A DNA stretch of 36,138 bases from contig JANYFG010000125.1 in the NCBI GenBank assembly GCA_025362815.1, positions 1 to 36,138 of the forward strand, in the 5' to 3' direction. Both the position numbers and the translations under genes were made by a program. Origin of the DNA: Rhodospirillales bacterium. Lineage in GTDB: Bacteria > Pseudomonadota > Alphaproteobacteria > Acetobacterales > Acetobacteraceae. Position 1 is the stretch's first letter. Each line of letters starts with the position of its first letter. Under the pieces are notes generated by a model. It ran no database searches. It was not told the DNA's origin and saw only the letters and a program-made list of their open reading frames with translations. This document shows, one piece after another, positions 7,932 through 16,143 of this stretch.

Positions 7932-8243
7932 ATGTCCTTTACCTCCAAGATCGTTCTCTCCGCTTTGCTGGTTGGCATCACCGTCCCGGCGTTCGCGCAG
8001 GGCGGCACCGTCTCCGTGCAGAAGCCCGTTGCCACGACGCATGCGCCGCTGACGCACAAAGCCGCCAGCACTGTGGAGGTTGTGAAACCGGGTTCCGCGA
8101 AACCGGGCGCCACCGTCTCCACCGGCGCCACCGCAGGTGTTGGCACGACGGCGACCCCTGGCGCCGCCGCTCCCACCGTCAGCACGAAGCCCGCGGTGCC
8201 GGCGGTGCAGACCAGCACCACCGTGGCCCCGAAGACCAACTGA
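7932..8243 (+). CDS. Small secreted Ala/Thr/Val/Pro-rich protein
   Basis: A 103-residue protein with a clear signal peptide (basic start MSFTSK, hydrophobic IVLSALLVGITVP, cleavage after AFA). The mature part is low-complexity, rich in Thr, Ala, Val, Pro and Gly, with repeated TTA, TVST and KPG-like words and no Cys, so it is likely disordered in the periplasm or outside. No enzymatic domain is visible. The start at 7932 is supported by CAGGAG at about 9 bases upstream; an earlier TTG at 7896 would bury the signal peptide behind a polar leader. It stands alone between the MFS gene and the large oxidoreductase gene. Function is unknown. Confidence 0.7.
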   Translation: MSFTSKIVLSALLVGITVPAFAQGGTVSVQKPVATTHAPLTHKAASTVEVVKPGSAKPGATVSTGATAGVGTTATPGAAAPTVSTKPAVPAVQTSTTVAPKTN

Positions 8244-8267
8244 AGCCGGGTGCCGGCGAAACCGGCG

Positions 8268-8292
8268 GCCGGGTGGGATGATCCCACCCGGC
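8268..8292 (+). terminator. GC-rich hairpin after small secreted protein gene
   Basis: A perfect 11-bp stem (GCCGGGTGGGA at 8268-8278 with TCCCACCCGGC at 8282-8292) and a TGA loop start 24 bases after the stop codon. There is no following T-run, so it may stabilise the mRNA 3' end or assist Rho-dependent termination rather than act as an intrinsic terminator. Confidence 0.5.
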
Positions 8293-8337
8293 GCACCCCG
8301 CTCGGCCTTGTTCACTGACGTCCTGTCCAACTTGCAG

Positions 8338-8364
8338 TCCAGCCCCATATACGCGGGGGCTGGA
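8338..8364 (+). promoter_or_regulatory. Inverted repeat upstream of large oxidoreductase gene
   Basis: A perfect 9-bp inverted repeat, TCCAGCCCC (8338-8346) and GGGGCTGGA (8356-8364), separated by ATATACGCG, lies 90 bases before the start at 8454. It could be an operator or a 5' leader hairpin. No regulator can be named from sequence. Confidence 0.35.
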
Positions 8365-8453
8365 CGGCGGGGCGTGGCGCATGGCATCCGCTGTCGTTGA
8401 TCCGCCGCCCGACGCGCGCGACCGCCGGGGACAACGACCATCGAGGATACGCC

Positions 8454-11400
8454 ATGAACAGCCTGCCCGCCGACGCCGAACTGGGATTTGGCGCAAGCTT
8501 CACCGCGTTGGCCACCAACGAAGGTCTCGTGTCGCTCGACCGCGCGTTTCTCGCCGGATTGCAGCAGGAAGATGCGCCGCTGCTTGATCGGCTGATGGCC
8601 GCGCGGGCCGACCCCGAGGCGCTCGATGCGAAAGCCGAGGGCGAATTGGTGGTGGCGCTCGGTGGCCATTTCGGCAGCTTCCTGGCCGAGCTGTTCGGCA
8701 TTGCCCCCGAGGCCGCCGCCGCCGCTGGCCTCACGGCGCGGCTCGATGTGATCCATACGTGCAAGCGGCTGTTCGTGCAGCGCCAGGCGGTGAAGAAATA
8801 CGGCGATGTCTCGGGCTTTGACGGCCCCGCGCTCAGGGTCGAGCTCGAAGCCCTGATGGGCCGCACGCTCGACGAGCAGGGCTTTGCCGACAGCGTGGCG
8901 GGCTGGGAGGCGGCGGAGAACACCGCGGCGCTGGACGTGGCACTGCGCTATGCCGCCTGGGCCACCTTGTCCGAACAAGGCCGCGGCTTCCATCGGGGCG
9001 GCTCGTTGTTCCGCATTCCGAAGAAACTCGATTTCGCCAATCTCGTTGTCATGGACACCGTCGAGCGCGATGGCGTGCTGATGAAGCGGCTGCCGGCGCA
9101 TGACTGGCGCCAGCGCGACGGCTTTGCGCTCACCGATCCCGGCATGTCCACCCAGCAGGCGCTGGACCAGATGAACTACTGCATCTGGTGCCACACGCAG
9201 TCGAAGGATTCGTGCTCGAAAGGCCTGCGCGACCGCAAAACCGGCGCGTTTCAGAAAAGCCATTTCGGCGTCACGCTCGCCGGCTGCCCGCTGGATGAGA
9301 AGATCAGCGAGATGCACAAGCTGCGCGCCGAAGGGCATCTGCTCGGCGCGTTCGCCACCATCGCCGTCGACAATCCGATGATGGCGGCCACCGGCCACCG
9401 CATCTGCAACGACTGCATGAAGGCGTGCGTGTTCCAGAAGCAGGAACCGGTGGACATCCCCCAGGCCGAGACGTCGATCCTGCGAGACGTGCTGGGCCTG
9501 CCCTGGGGGTTCGAGATCTACGCGCTGGTGACGCGCTGGAATCCGCTGAACATTCGCAGGCCGCTGCCGCGCCCGGATACGGGGCGGAAAGTGCTCGTGG
9601 TGGGGCTGGGCCCGGCCGGATTCACGCTGTCGCACCATCTGATGAACGACGGCCATACCGTGGTGGCGGTGGATGGGTTGAAGATCGAGCCGCTGGGCTT
9701 CGATCCGCGCACGCCGGTGCGCGACGCCGCGACGTTGTTCGAAAATCTCGACGACCGCATCATGGCCGGCTTCGGCGGCGTGGCCGAATACGGCATCACC
9801 GTGCGGTGGAACAAGAATTACCTCAAGCTGGTGCGGCTGCTTCTGGAGCGCCGGTCCAGCTTCGCGCTTTCGGGCGGCGTGCGGTTCGGCGGCGGCGGCA
9901 CCTTGTCGATCGACGACGCCTGGGCGATGGGGTTCGACCATATCTCGCTGTGCATGGGCGCCGGGCGGCCCACGGTGATCGACATGCCGGGCGGGCTCGC
10001 GCGCGGGGTGCGGCAGGCCAGCGATTTCCTGATGGGCCTGCAGCTGACGGGTGCGGCAAAGATGAGCTCCATCGCCAACCTGCAGCTGCGCCTGCCCGTG
10101 GTGGTGGTCGGCGGTGGGCTGACGGCGGTGGATACGGCCACGGAAAGCCTCGCCTACTACGTGCGCCAGGTGGAGAAATTCGCCTGGCGTTATTCCACGT
10201 TGCTCGCCGAACGCGGGGAGGCCGCCGCCCGCGCGCGCTGGACCGAGGACGATTCAGAGATCGCCGCTGAATTCCTCCGCCATGCCGAGGCCAACCGCGC
10301 GGAACGGGCCGCCGCCGCCGCCGATGGGCGGGAGCCGTTGCTGGCCCAGCTGCTCGACAGCTGGGGCGGCGCCACCGTGGCCTACCGTCGCACCCTGGGC
10401 GAGGCGCCGAGCTACACGCTGAACCACGAGGAAGTGGAAAAGGCGATGGAGGAGGGCGTGCGTTTCGCCGAGGGCCTGTCGCCGGCCGAGGTGGTGATGG
10501 ACCGCTTCGGCCATGCCGCGTCCCTGCGCTGCACGCGGGCCGATAAATCCGAAGTTGTGCTGCCCGCGAAATCGGTACTGGTCGCCGCCGGCACGCAGCC
10601 CAACACGGTGCTGGCGCGCGAGGATGGCCGCATCAAGCTGGATGGCCGCTACTTCCAGGCGGTTGATTCGAACGGCGCGCCGGTGAGCCCGGAGCGTGCG
10701 ATGAGCAAGCCGTCCGCGGCGCAGGTGCTGATGCATCGCGCCGAAAACGGCCGCTTTCTAAGCTTCTTCGGCGATCTGCATCCCAGCTTCTTCGGCAACG
10801 TGGTCAAGGCCATGGGCTCGGCCAAGCGGGGCTATCCGGTCGTGACCGCCCAGCTCGACGCCACGCCGGCCACAACGTTGTCGGGCGCCGAGGTGATGGC
10901 GCGGGCGAAGGCGGATCTGTCGGCCACGGTGCATGCCGTCAATCGCCTCACGCCCACCATCATCGAGGTGATCCTGCACGCGCCCGCCGCCGCGCGGGCC
11001 TTCCAGCCCGGCCAGTTCTACCGGCTGCAGAACTTCGAAATGCTGGCGCCGCGCATCGACGAACCCTCCGGCAGCACCCTGCTCGCCATGGAAGGCCTGG
11101 CCATGACCGGCGCCTGGACGGACCCCGAGAAGGGCCTCGTCTCCGTCATCGCGCTTGAGATGGGCGGCAGTTCAGACCTGTGCGCCATGCTCAAGATCGG
11201 CGAGCCCGTGGTGCTGATGGGCCCCACCGGCACCGCCACCGAGATCCATGCGAACACCACGGTGGCGCTGGTGGGCGGCGGCCTCGGCAACGCCGTGCTG
11301 TTCAGCATCGGGGCTGCCACCCGCGCCGCCGGGTCCAAGGTCGTCTACTTCGCCGGCTACAAGGCGCTGCGCGACCGCTACAAGGTGGAGGAGATCGAAC

Positions 11401-11915
11401 GCGCCGCCGACGTCATCGTGTGGTGTTCGGACGAAGCTCCCGGTTTCCCTGCCACGCGGCCGCAGGATCGCACATTCGTGGGCAACATCGTGCAGGCGAT
11501 GGCGGCGTACGGATCAGGTTCGCTCGGTGCGCAGGCGGTACCGCTGGTGGACGCGCGGCACATGATCGTCATCGGGTCCGACCGCATGATGCAGGCGGTG
11601 GGCCTGGCGCGGCACGGCGTGCTGAAGCCCTACCTCCAGGACGGCCACTCCGCCATCGGCTCCATCAACTCGCCGATGCAGTGCATGATGAAGGAGGTCT
11701 GCGCGCAGTGCCTGCAGCCGCATATCGACCCCATCACGGGGGTGCGCAGCGTGGTGTTCAGCTGTTTCAACCAGGACCAGGCGTTGGACCGCGTGGACTT
11801 CCCGGCGCTCAACGAGCGTTTGCGGCAGAACGCGCTGGCCGAGAAGATCTCCGCCCAATGGATTGACCGGAGCTTGCGCCTGCTTCAAGCGCGCCCCGCG
11901 ATGGCGGCGGAGTAG
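8454..11915 (+). CDS. Giant Fe-S flavoprotein: GltD/PreT-like oxidoreductase fused to PyrK/FNR-like module
   Basis: A 1153-residue cytoplasmic protein. Residues 1 to about 235 are a helical N-terminal region I do not recognise. Next is a GltD/PreT-like Fe-S segment with C243, C246, C254, C278, C318, C321 and C325 (MNYCIWCHTQ, SCSKG, GCPLDEK, RICNDCMKAC). An FAD-binding Rossmann motif VVGLGPAGF starts near 380 and a second NAD(P)-type motif VVGGGLTAVD near 551. From about 820 a ferredoxin-NADP reductase/PyrK-like module follows (FQPGQFYRLQNF, ALVGGGLGNAV) and ends with a [2Fe-2S]-type cluster C1077, C1083, C1086, C1104. GltD- and PyrK-like modules pass electrons from NAD(P)H to a partner; the partner here is unknown. 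The ATG at 8454 has GAGGA 6-7 bases upstream. Spacing of the last Cys set (x5, x2, x17) differs slightly from classical PyrK (x4, x2, about x14). Confidence 0.85.
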   Translation: MNSLPADAELGFGASFTALATNEGLVSLDRAFLAGLQQEDAPLLDRLMAARADPEALDAKAEGELVVALGGHFGSFLAELFGIAPEAAAAAGLTARLDVIHTCKRLFVQRQAVKKYGDVSGFDGPALRVELEALMGRTLDEQGFADSVAGWEAAENTAALDVALRYAAWATLSEQGRGFHRGGSLFRIPKKLDFANLVVMDTVERDGVLMKRLPAHDWRQRDGFALTDPGMSTQQALDQMNYCIWCHTQSKDSCSKGLRDRKTGAFQKSHFGVTLAGCPLDEKISEMHKLRAEGHLLGAFATIAVDNPMMAATGHRICNDCMKACVFQKQEPVDIPQAETSILRDVLGLPWGFEIYALVTRWNPLNIRRPLPRPDTGRKVLVVGLGPAGFTLSHHLMNDGHTVVAVDGLKIEPLGFDPRTPVRDAATLFENLDDRIMAGFGGVAEYGITVRWNKNYLKLVRLLLERRSSFALSGGVRFGGGGTLSIDDAWAMGFDHISLCMGAGRPTVIDMPGGLARGVRQASDFLMGLQLTGAAKMSSIANLQLRLPVVVVGGGLTAVDTATESLAYYVRQVEKFAWRYSTLLAERGEAAARARWTEDDSEIAAEFLRHAEANRAERAAAAADGREPLLAQLLDSWGGATVAYRRTLGEAPSYTLNHEEVEKAMEEGVRFAEGLSPAEVVMDRFGHAASLRCTRADKSEVVLPAKSVLVAAGTQPNTVLAREDGRIKLDGRYFQAVDSNGAPVSPERAMSKPSAAQVLMHRAENGRFLSFFGDLHPSFFGNVVKAMGSAKRGYPVVTAQLDATPATTLSGAEVMARAKADLSATVHAVNRLTPTIIEVILHAPAAARAFQPGQFYRLQNFEMLAPRIDEPSGSTLLAMEGLAMTGAWTDPEKGLVSVIALEMGGSSDLCAMLKIGEPVVLMGPTGTATEIHANTTVALVGGGLGNAVLFSIGAATRAAGSKVVYFAGYKALRDRYKVEEIERAADVIVWCSDEAPGFPATRPQDRTFVGNIVQAMAAYGSGSLGAQAVPLVDARHMIVIGSDRMMQAVGLARHGVLKPYLQDGHSAIGSINSPMQCMMKEVCAQCLQPHIDPITGVRSVVFSCFNQDQALDRVDFPALNERLRQNALAEKISAQWIDRSLRLLQARPAMAAE

Positions 11916-11933
11916 CATCCGCCGCCGCGTTTT

Positions 11934-12365
11934 TCATCCTCCGGCGACGTAGGCCTTCAGCGAGTCGACCTCGTTCTCCTGCTGGCTCATCCGCGCCTTC
12001 ACCACGTCGCCGATGCTCACCAGGCCCACCACGCGGCCGTGCTCCATGACGGGCAGATGGCGGAAACGCCCGCTGGTCATCATGGACGTGGCCTCCGCCA
12101 CGGTGGTTTTCATCGTGGCGGTGGTGACGTGGTGCGTCATCAGCTGTTCGGCGTGATGATCGAGCGCGCTCGCCCCCTGGGACGCGAGCAGCCGCACGAT
12201 GTCGCGCTCGCTGAGGATGCCGAGGAGGTCGCCGCGCTCGTTGCACACCAGCACGGCGCCGATGCGCGCGGTGGCCAAAGTGTGCGCGACTTCGGCCACG
12301 GTGGCGCGGGGGCTAACCGACACGACGCGGGAGCCTTTTTCTTTCAGTATTGCAGAGATGGTCAT
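11934..12365 (-). CDS. CBS-domain protein (tandem CBS pair)
   Basis: A 143-residue cytoplasmic protein consisting almost entirely of two CBS motifs (residues about 5-60 and 72-128), with GAVLVCNERGDLLGILSERDIVR in split form for the first and FRHLPVMEHGRVVGLVSIGD for the second. Stand-alone CBS pairs bind adenine nucleotides or similar ligands and act as energy or redox sensors; the partner is not evident. The gene converges with the giant oxidoreductase gene, stop to stop 18 bases apart. The start is preceded by an AGGGGG ribosome binding site. Upstream 12366-12679 (314 bases) holds no gene, only the three repeats listed separately. Confidence 0.9.
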   Translation of the reverse strand: MTISAILKEKGSRVVSVSPRATVAEVAHTLATARIGAVLVCNERGDLLGILSERDIVRLLASQGASALDHHAEQLMTHHVTTATMKTTVAEATSMMTSGRFRHLPVMEHGRVVGLVSIGDVVKARMSQQENEVDSLKAYVAGG

Positions 12366-12529
12366 GTCCGATACCCCCTGTTCGGGCGGTCGTCGCGGAG
12401 CTTGTGCCCCAACGCGCCGCCTCGTTGCTTAGGACATGGAGCCTGCGCCTTTCCGGGGGCGCTACGCAACATAACTCCGTGCTTGTGTGCGTAATCCGGA
12501 AATACCCGCACCAACCAACTCAAACGGAC

Positions 12530-12562
12530 GAAGTTTTTTGGTTCTTTTGTTCACAAAAGAAC
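12530..12562 (+). repeat. Dispersed T-tract/hairpin element, copy B
   Basis: A 33-base core identical to copy A (GAAG, T6, GG, TTCTTTTG-TTCA-CAAAAGAA, C). The upstream bases (GTGCG...ATACCCGCACC) resemble the GC-rich hairpin half of the other copies. It lies in the gap between the CBS gene start and the glucan exporter gene end. Confidence 0.9.
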
Positions 12563-12576
12563 TGCTTCACGCCTGT

Positions 12577-12620
12577 TAGAGCGTGATGATTTTGAGTAGA
12601 AGCAAAATCATCACGCTCTA
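12577..12620 (+). repeat. Palindromic repeat, GCGTGATGATTTTG type
   Basis: Perfect 18-bp arms TAGAGCGTGATGATTTTG (12577-12594) and its complement (12603-12620) with an 8-base loop. The same palindrome, one A shorter in the right arm and with a 6-base loop, is at 26341-26381. It behaves as a REP-like dispersed element. Confidence 0.88.
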
Positions 12621-12633
12621 CTCTTGTTTGATC

Positions 12634-12680
12634 GATCATGTTTATGCGTTCGGGTTAATCAACCCAAACGCATCATGATC
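12634..12680 (+). repeat. Palindromic repeat, ATGCGTTTGGGTT type
   Basis: An imperfect palindrome running GATCATG...CGGGTT-AATC-AACCC...CATGATC. Close relatives are at 26298-26339 and 26398-26442. Its right edge touches the stop codon (12680-12682) of the glucan exporter gene, as also seen for the AtzH-like gene at 26443. Confidence 0.88.
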
Positions 12681-14437
12681 TAAGCCGCCACCTGATCCAA
12701 CTGCGTCGCCACCAACTCGGCGAAAATACCCTTCTGGGCGAGGAGATCGTCGAAACTCCCGCGTTCGGCGATTTGGCCGTGGGCGAACACCAGGATCTCG
12801 TCGGCGTCGCGCACGGTGGACAGCCGGTGCGCGATGATGAACGTGGTGCGGCCGGCCATCAGCGCCTTCAACGCCCGGCTGACGCGCGCCTCGGTGGCCG
12901 CATCCAGTGCCGAGGTCGCCTCGTCGAGGATGAGGATCGGCGGATCTTTCAGCAGGGCGCGGGCGATCGCGAGGCGCTGGCGCTGGCCGCCGGACAGGGT
13001 GGCGCCGCGTTCGCCCACCATGGTGTCGTAGCCCTGGGGCTGGCGGAGGATGAAATCATGCGCCTCGGCCAGCCGGCACGCGCGCTCGATATCCTCCTCG
13101 GTGGCCTCGGGGCGGCCGACCAGAAGATTGTCGCGGATGGTGCGGTTGAGCAGCATGGCATCCTGGAACACCACGCCGATGGAGCGCCGCAGACTGTCGA
13201 TGGTGATGGCGCGGATGTCGTGGCCATCGATGGCGATGCTGCCTTCGTCGGGGTCCCACAGCCGTTGCAGCAGCGCCATGACGGTGGATTTTCCGGCGCC
13301 GGTCTGGCCCACCAGCGCCACCGTGCTGCCGGGGGCGGCGGTGAAGGTCACGCCGTTCAGCACCACGGGCGCGCGCGGATAGCCGAAGCGCACGGCATCG
13401 AACGTGACCTCCCCGGGGCCGCGCGGCAGGTCCACCGCGTCCGTCCGCTCCGGCACGGTGCTGGTGGTGTCCAGCACCGAGAAATACTCGCGAATGTTCG
13501 GGGCCTCGAAAAACAGCCGGGAGGCGAAGCCCATCGCCCCGTCCAGCCGCCCGATCAGCATGGTGGCGAGCCCCATGAAACTCACCACCTCGCCCACGCC
13601 GGCCAGGTGATGCGCGTGCAGATACGTGCCGATGGCCACGATGGTGATGACCGCGATGGTGCTGGAGCCGCGGGTGAGCACATTCACCACCGCCCACCAG
13701 TTCAGCACCGGAAACTGGTTGGAGATCACCTGCTTCACGATATCGTCGAACAGCCGCATCTCGGCGGACAGACGCGAGAAGCTTTGCACCACCACCACGT
13801 TGGACAGCGCGTCCTGCGCGTTGCCGATCAGCGCGCCCTGAAATCCCTGGGCGCGCAACTGCCCCGCCTCGGTGCGGCTGATGACGAAGAAGGTCACGCC
13901 GCAGAACAGCACCACCAGCACGATGAGCGCCATCGACAGCCGCCAGTTGATGAAGATCGTGAGCGGCAGCAGCACCAGCAGCGAGACGAAGATGGCCAGC
14001 GCCTCGCGAAAGAACGTGAGCCACACGCCGAACATGCCGTCAGCGCCTGACAGCATCACCTTCATCAGCCGGCCGGACTGCGCCTCGCCATGAAACGAGG
14101 GCGGCAGGCTCAGCACATGGGCGAAGAACCGGTGCATGGTCTGCAGCCGGTTGCGATGCGCGAGACGCTCGGCATGCAGCGCCACCAGGATATTGGCTCC
14201 GATCGACACCGCGCCCAGGGCGGCCCAAAGCCCGATCAACTCCACGGACTGCGACCACAGCTGGCCCGCGGGCAGCGTGTCGGACGCGGCGAGCATGTCG
14301 ATCACGCGGCCGAACAGCAGCGGGTCCAGGAACTGCAGCATGGCCACGACGAGGTTGGCGCCGCCCAGCAGGGCCGCGATCCGAAGGTCGCGCCCCAGGG
14401 TGAGCAGCACGCGGCGATAGATGGTCAGCAGGCGCAT
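12680..14437 (-). CDS. ndvA: Glucan-exporter-type ABC transporter (NdvA/ChvA-like), fused permease-ATPase
   Basis: A 585-residue half transporter. Residues 1 to about 310 hold the six-helix exporter domain; the ATPase follows with Walker [10 protein letters not shown] near 370, the Q-loop in GVVFQDAML, signature LSGGQRQR, Walker [13 protein letters not shown] and the switch histidine in IIAHRLSTV. Length and overall sequence fit the NdvA/ChvA/MsbA-like group that exports cyclic beta-1,2-glucan to the periplasm; a glucan synthase (NdvB) is not in the window, so the substrate is from family similarity only. The start at 14437 has GAGG 7-8 bases upstream. It is the last gene of an SDR - pyridoxal kinase - exporter operon (27-base gap). 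Its TAG stop abuts a palindromic repeat. Confidence 0.85.
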   Translation of the reverse strand: MRLLTIYRRVLLTLGRDLRIAALLGGANLVVAMLQFLDPLLFGRVIDMLAASDTLPAGQLWSQSVELIGLWAALGAVSIGANILVALHAERLAHRNRLQTMHRFFAHVLSLPPSFHGEAQSGRLMKVMLSGADGMFGVWLTFFREALAIFVSLLVLLPLTIFINWRLSMALIVLVVLFCGVTFFVISRTEAGQLRAQGFQGALIGNAQDALSNVVVVQSFSRLSAEMRLFDDIVKQVISNQFPVLNWWAVVNVLTRGSSTIAVITIVAIGTYLHAHHLAGVGEVVSFMGLATMLIGRLDGAMGFASRLFFEAPNIREYFSVLDTTSTVPERTDAVDLPRGPGEVTFDAVRFGYPRAPVVLNGVTFTAAPGSTVALVGQTGAGKSTVMALLQRLWDPDEGSIAIDGHDIRAITIDSLRRSIGVVFQDAMLLNRTIRDNLLVGRPEATEEDIERACRLAEAHDFILRQPQGYDTMVGERGATLSGGQRQRLAIARALLKDPPILILDEATSALDAATEARVSRALKALMAGRTTFIIAHRLSTVRDADEILVFAHGQIAERGSFDDLLAQKGIFAELVATQLDQVAA

Positions 14438-14464
14438 CGGGTCACCTCGGCCGTTTGGAGGTGT

Positions 14465-15313
14465 CTAACAGGAAACGGCGTGAAACATCCGGCCCGGCTG
14501 GATGAATTCGTCCTGCGCCGCCACGGTGAGGATCTCGCGCGATCCGGCCTCCGCGGTGCGCCGCAGCACCCCCCAGATCGCACTTCCCGACAGCGAGAGA
14601 GCCTCGGCCACGTGGCCGGTGCGCAGGCGATGGAACAGGAACAGCCCCGCCAGGGCATCGCCCGCGCCGTTGACGCGAACGGGCAGGGTGGGCGTGCGCA
14701 GCAGATGCACCGCATCGCCTTCGGCCGCCAGCATGTCGGTGCAGCCCGGCGGCGTTTCCTCCGTCTGCACGCTGGTCACCAGCACGATGCGCGGGCCCAG
14801 CGCCTGTAACGCCGCGATGGCGATCTTGGTCTCGGCCAGCGTGCGCGTTGGCAGCCCCGTGAGATGCGCGAGCTCGAAGCGGTTGGGGGTTGCGATGTCG
14901 GCCACGGGCAGCGCCACGTCGCGCATGAAGGCGTCGATCCCCGGGCGCACGTAAAGCCCGGTATCGTCGTCGCCCAGCACGGGATCGCAACAGTAAAGTG
15001 CCGCCGGATTGGCCGCCTTCGCCCGTGCCACGGCGTCCACGATCGCGGCCCCGATGCCGGCATCGCCCATGTAGCCGGACAGCACGGCATCGCAGCGCGA
15101 CAGCGCGCCGCGTGCCGCGATGCCGTCGATGAGGGCGGAGATCTGCGGGCCCGTGAACACCTGGCCCGTCCAGTCGCCGTAGCCGGTGTGGTTGGAGAAC
15201 TGCACCGTGTTCACCGCCCACACCTCCGCGCCCAGGCGCTGCAGCGGGAACACCGCGCTGGCGTTGCCCACATGGCCGTACGCCACCCAGGACTGGATCG
15301 ACAGGATGTTCAA
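14465..15313 (-). CDS. pdxY: Pyridoxal kinase (PdxY-like), TTG start
   Basis: A 282-residue ribokinase-like enzyme that phosphorylates pyridoxal in the vitamin B6 salvage pathway. It opens with NILSIQSWVAYGHVGN, the PdxY/PdxK signature, followed by VNTVQFSNHTGYGDW, DPVLGDDDTGLYV (ATP/Mg region, near 118-130), the ATPNRFELAHLTG segment and the GAGD anion-hole motif VNGAGDALAGLF near 220. The only start that matches the family N-terminus is TTG at 15311-15313, which overlaps the TGA of the SDR gene (TTGA), so expression probably depends on coupling. Length equals that of E. coli PdxY (about 287). GAGD replaces the more frequent GTGD of PdxY. Confidence 0.88.
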   Translation of the reverse strand: MNILSIQSWVAYGHVGNASAVFPLQRLGAEVWAVNTVQFSNHTGYGDWTGQVFTGPQISALIDGIAARGALSRCDAVLSGYMGDAGIGAAIVDAVARAKAANPAALYCCDPVLGDDDTGLYVRPGIDAFMRDVALPVADIATPNRFELAHLTGLPTRTLAETKIAIAALQALGPRIVLVTSVQTEETPPGCTDMLAAEGDAVHLLRTPTLPVRVNGAGDALAGLFLFHRLRTGHVAEALSLSGSAIWGVLRRTAEAGSREILTVAAQDEFIQPGRMFHAVSC

Positions 15314-16056
15314 GCGGTGCGCCCGCCATCGACGGGCAGCAGCACGCCGGTGAGGAAGCTCGACTGGTCCTCCGCCAGGAACACGCAGGCATTGGCGATG
15401 TCGGACGGCTTGCTCATGCGCCCCAGCGGCACGGAGGCCACGAATTTGGCGCGGATCTCCGGCGTGTCGGCCTGGCCCATGAAGCTCTCCAGCAACCCTG
15501 TGGCCCCGATCACCGGGCATACCGCGTTGACCCGGATGTTGTCTGGCGCCAGTTCGATGGCCATGCACTGCGTCATGGTGTTCACCGCGCCTTTGGTGCC
15601 GTTGTACCAGACCAGGCCCGGGCGCGGCCTGATGCCGGCGGTGGAGCTGATATTGATGATCGACCCGCCCCGGCCTTGCCTGCGAAACAACGGCACGCAG
15701 GAATGCGTCATCCAGTAGAGCGATTTCACGTTCACCGCATACACGCGGTCGAACGTCTCTTCGTCCACGTCGAGTATCGGCCCGTTGCGATGCGTGGTGC
15801 CGGCGTTGTTCACCACGATGTCCAGACCGTCGTAATGCGCCACCGCGAGGTCGACCATGGCCTGCACGTCCGCGCCCACGCTCACGTCGCCCTGGATGGC
15901 CAGGCCGCCGATCTCGGCCGCAACGCGGGTGGCGGCCGCGATGTCCAGGTCGGCCACGATCACATGCGCGCCCTCGGCCGCGAACATCCGCGCGATGCCC
16001 TCGCCGAATCCGCCGCCGCCGCCGGTGACGATCGCGATCTTCTTGTGCAGGCGCAT
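15310..16056 (-). CDS. Short-chain dehydrogenase/reductase
   Basis: A 248-residue classical SDR using NAD(P)H. The cofactor motif TGGGGGFGEG lies at residues 11-20, an acidic residue after strand 2 (VADLD, about 35-37) suggests NAD(H) preference, NNAG is at 83-86, and the catalytic set is S138/S139 (INISSTAG), Y151 and K155 (WYNGTK). The C-terminus GVLLPVDGGRTA is typical. The start at 16056 has AAGGA 7 bases upstream; a longer frame to 16095 lacks support. The gene is the first of the operon with pdxY and the glucan exporter. Substrate is unknown. Confidence 0.9.
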   Translation of the reverse strand: MRLHKKIAIVTGGGGGFGEGIARMFAAEGAHVIVADLDIAAATRVAAEIGGLAIQGDVSVGADVQAMVDLAVAHYDGLDIVVNNAGTTHRNGPILDVDEETFDRVYAVNVKSLYWMTHSCVPLFRRQGRGGSIINISSTAGIRPRPGLVWYNGTKGAVNTMTQCMAIELAPDNIRVNAVCPVIGATGLLESFMGQADTPEIRAKFVASVPLGRMSKPSDIANACVFLAEDQSSFLTGVLLPVDGGRTA

Positions 16057-16143
16057 GGCTGTGTCCTTCGCAGTTGCCGGGCGGAGGCTAGGCATTGCCG
16101 CGCGGGCGCGTCAAATTGCGGGAAAATCGTTATGAGGTCCAAA

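Noticed and set aside
7863-9941. Minus-strand open frame of 692 codons
   Set aside because: Antisense to the oxidoreductase N-terminal half and the small secreted protein gene; no recognisable motif.
12773-14050. Plus-strand open frame of 425 codons
   Set aside because: Antisense to the ABC exporter, which has all ATPase motifs in place.
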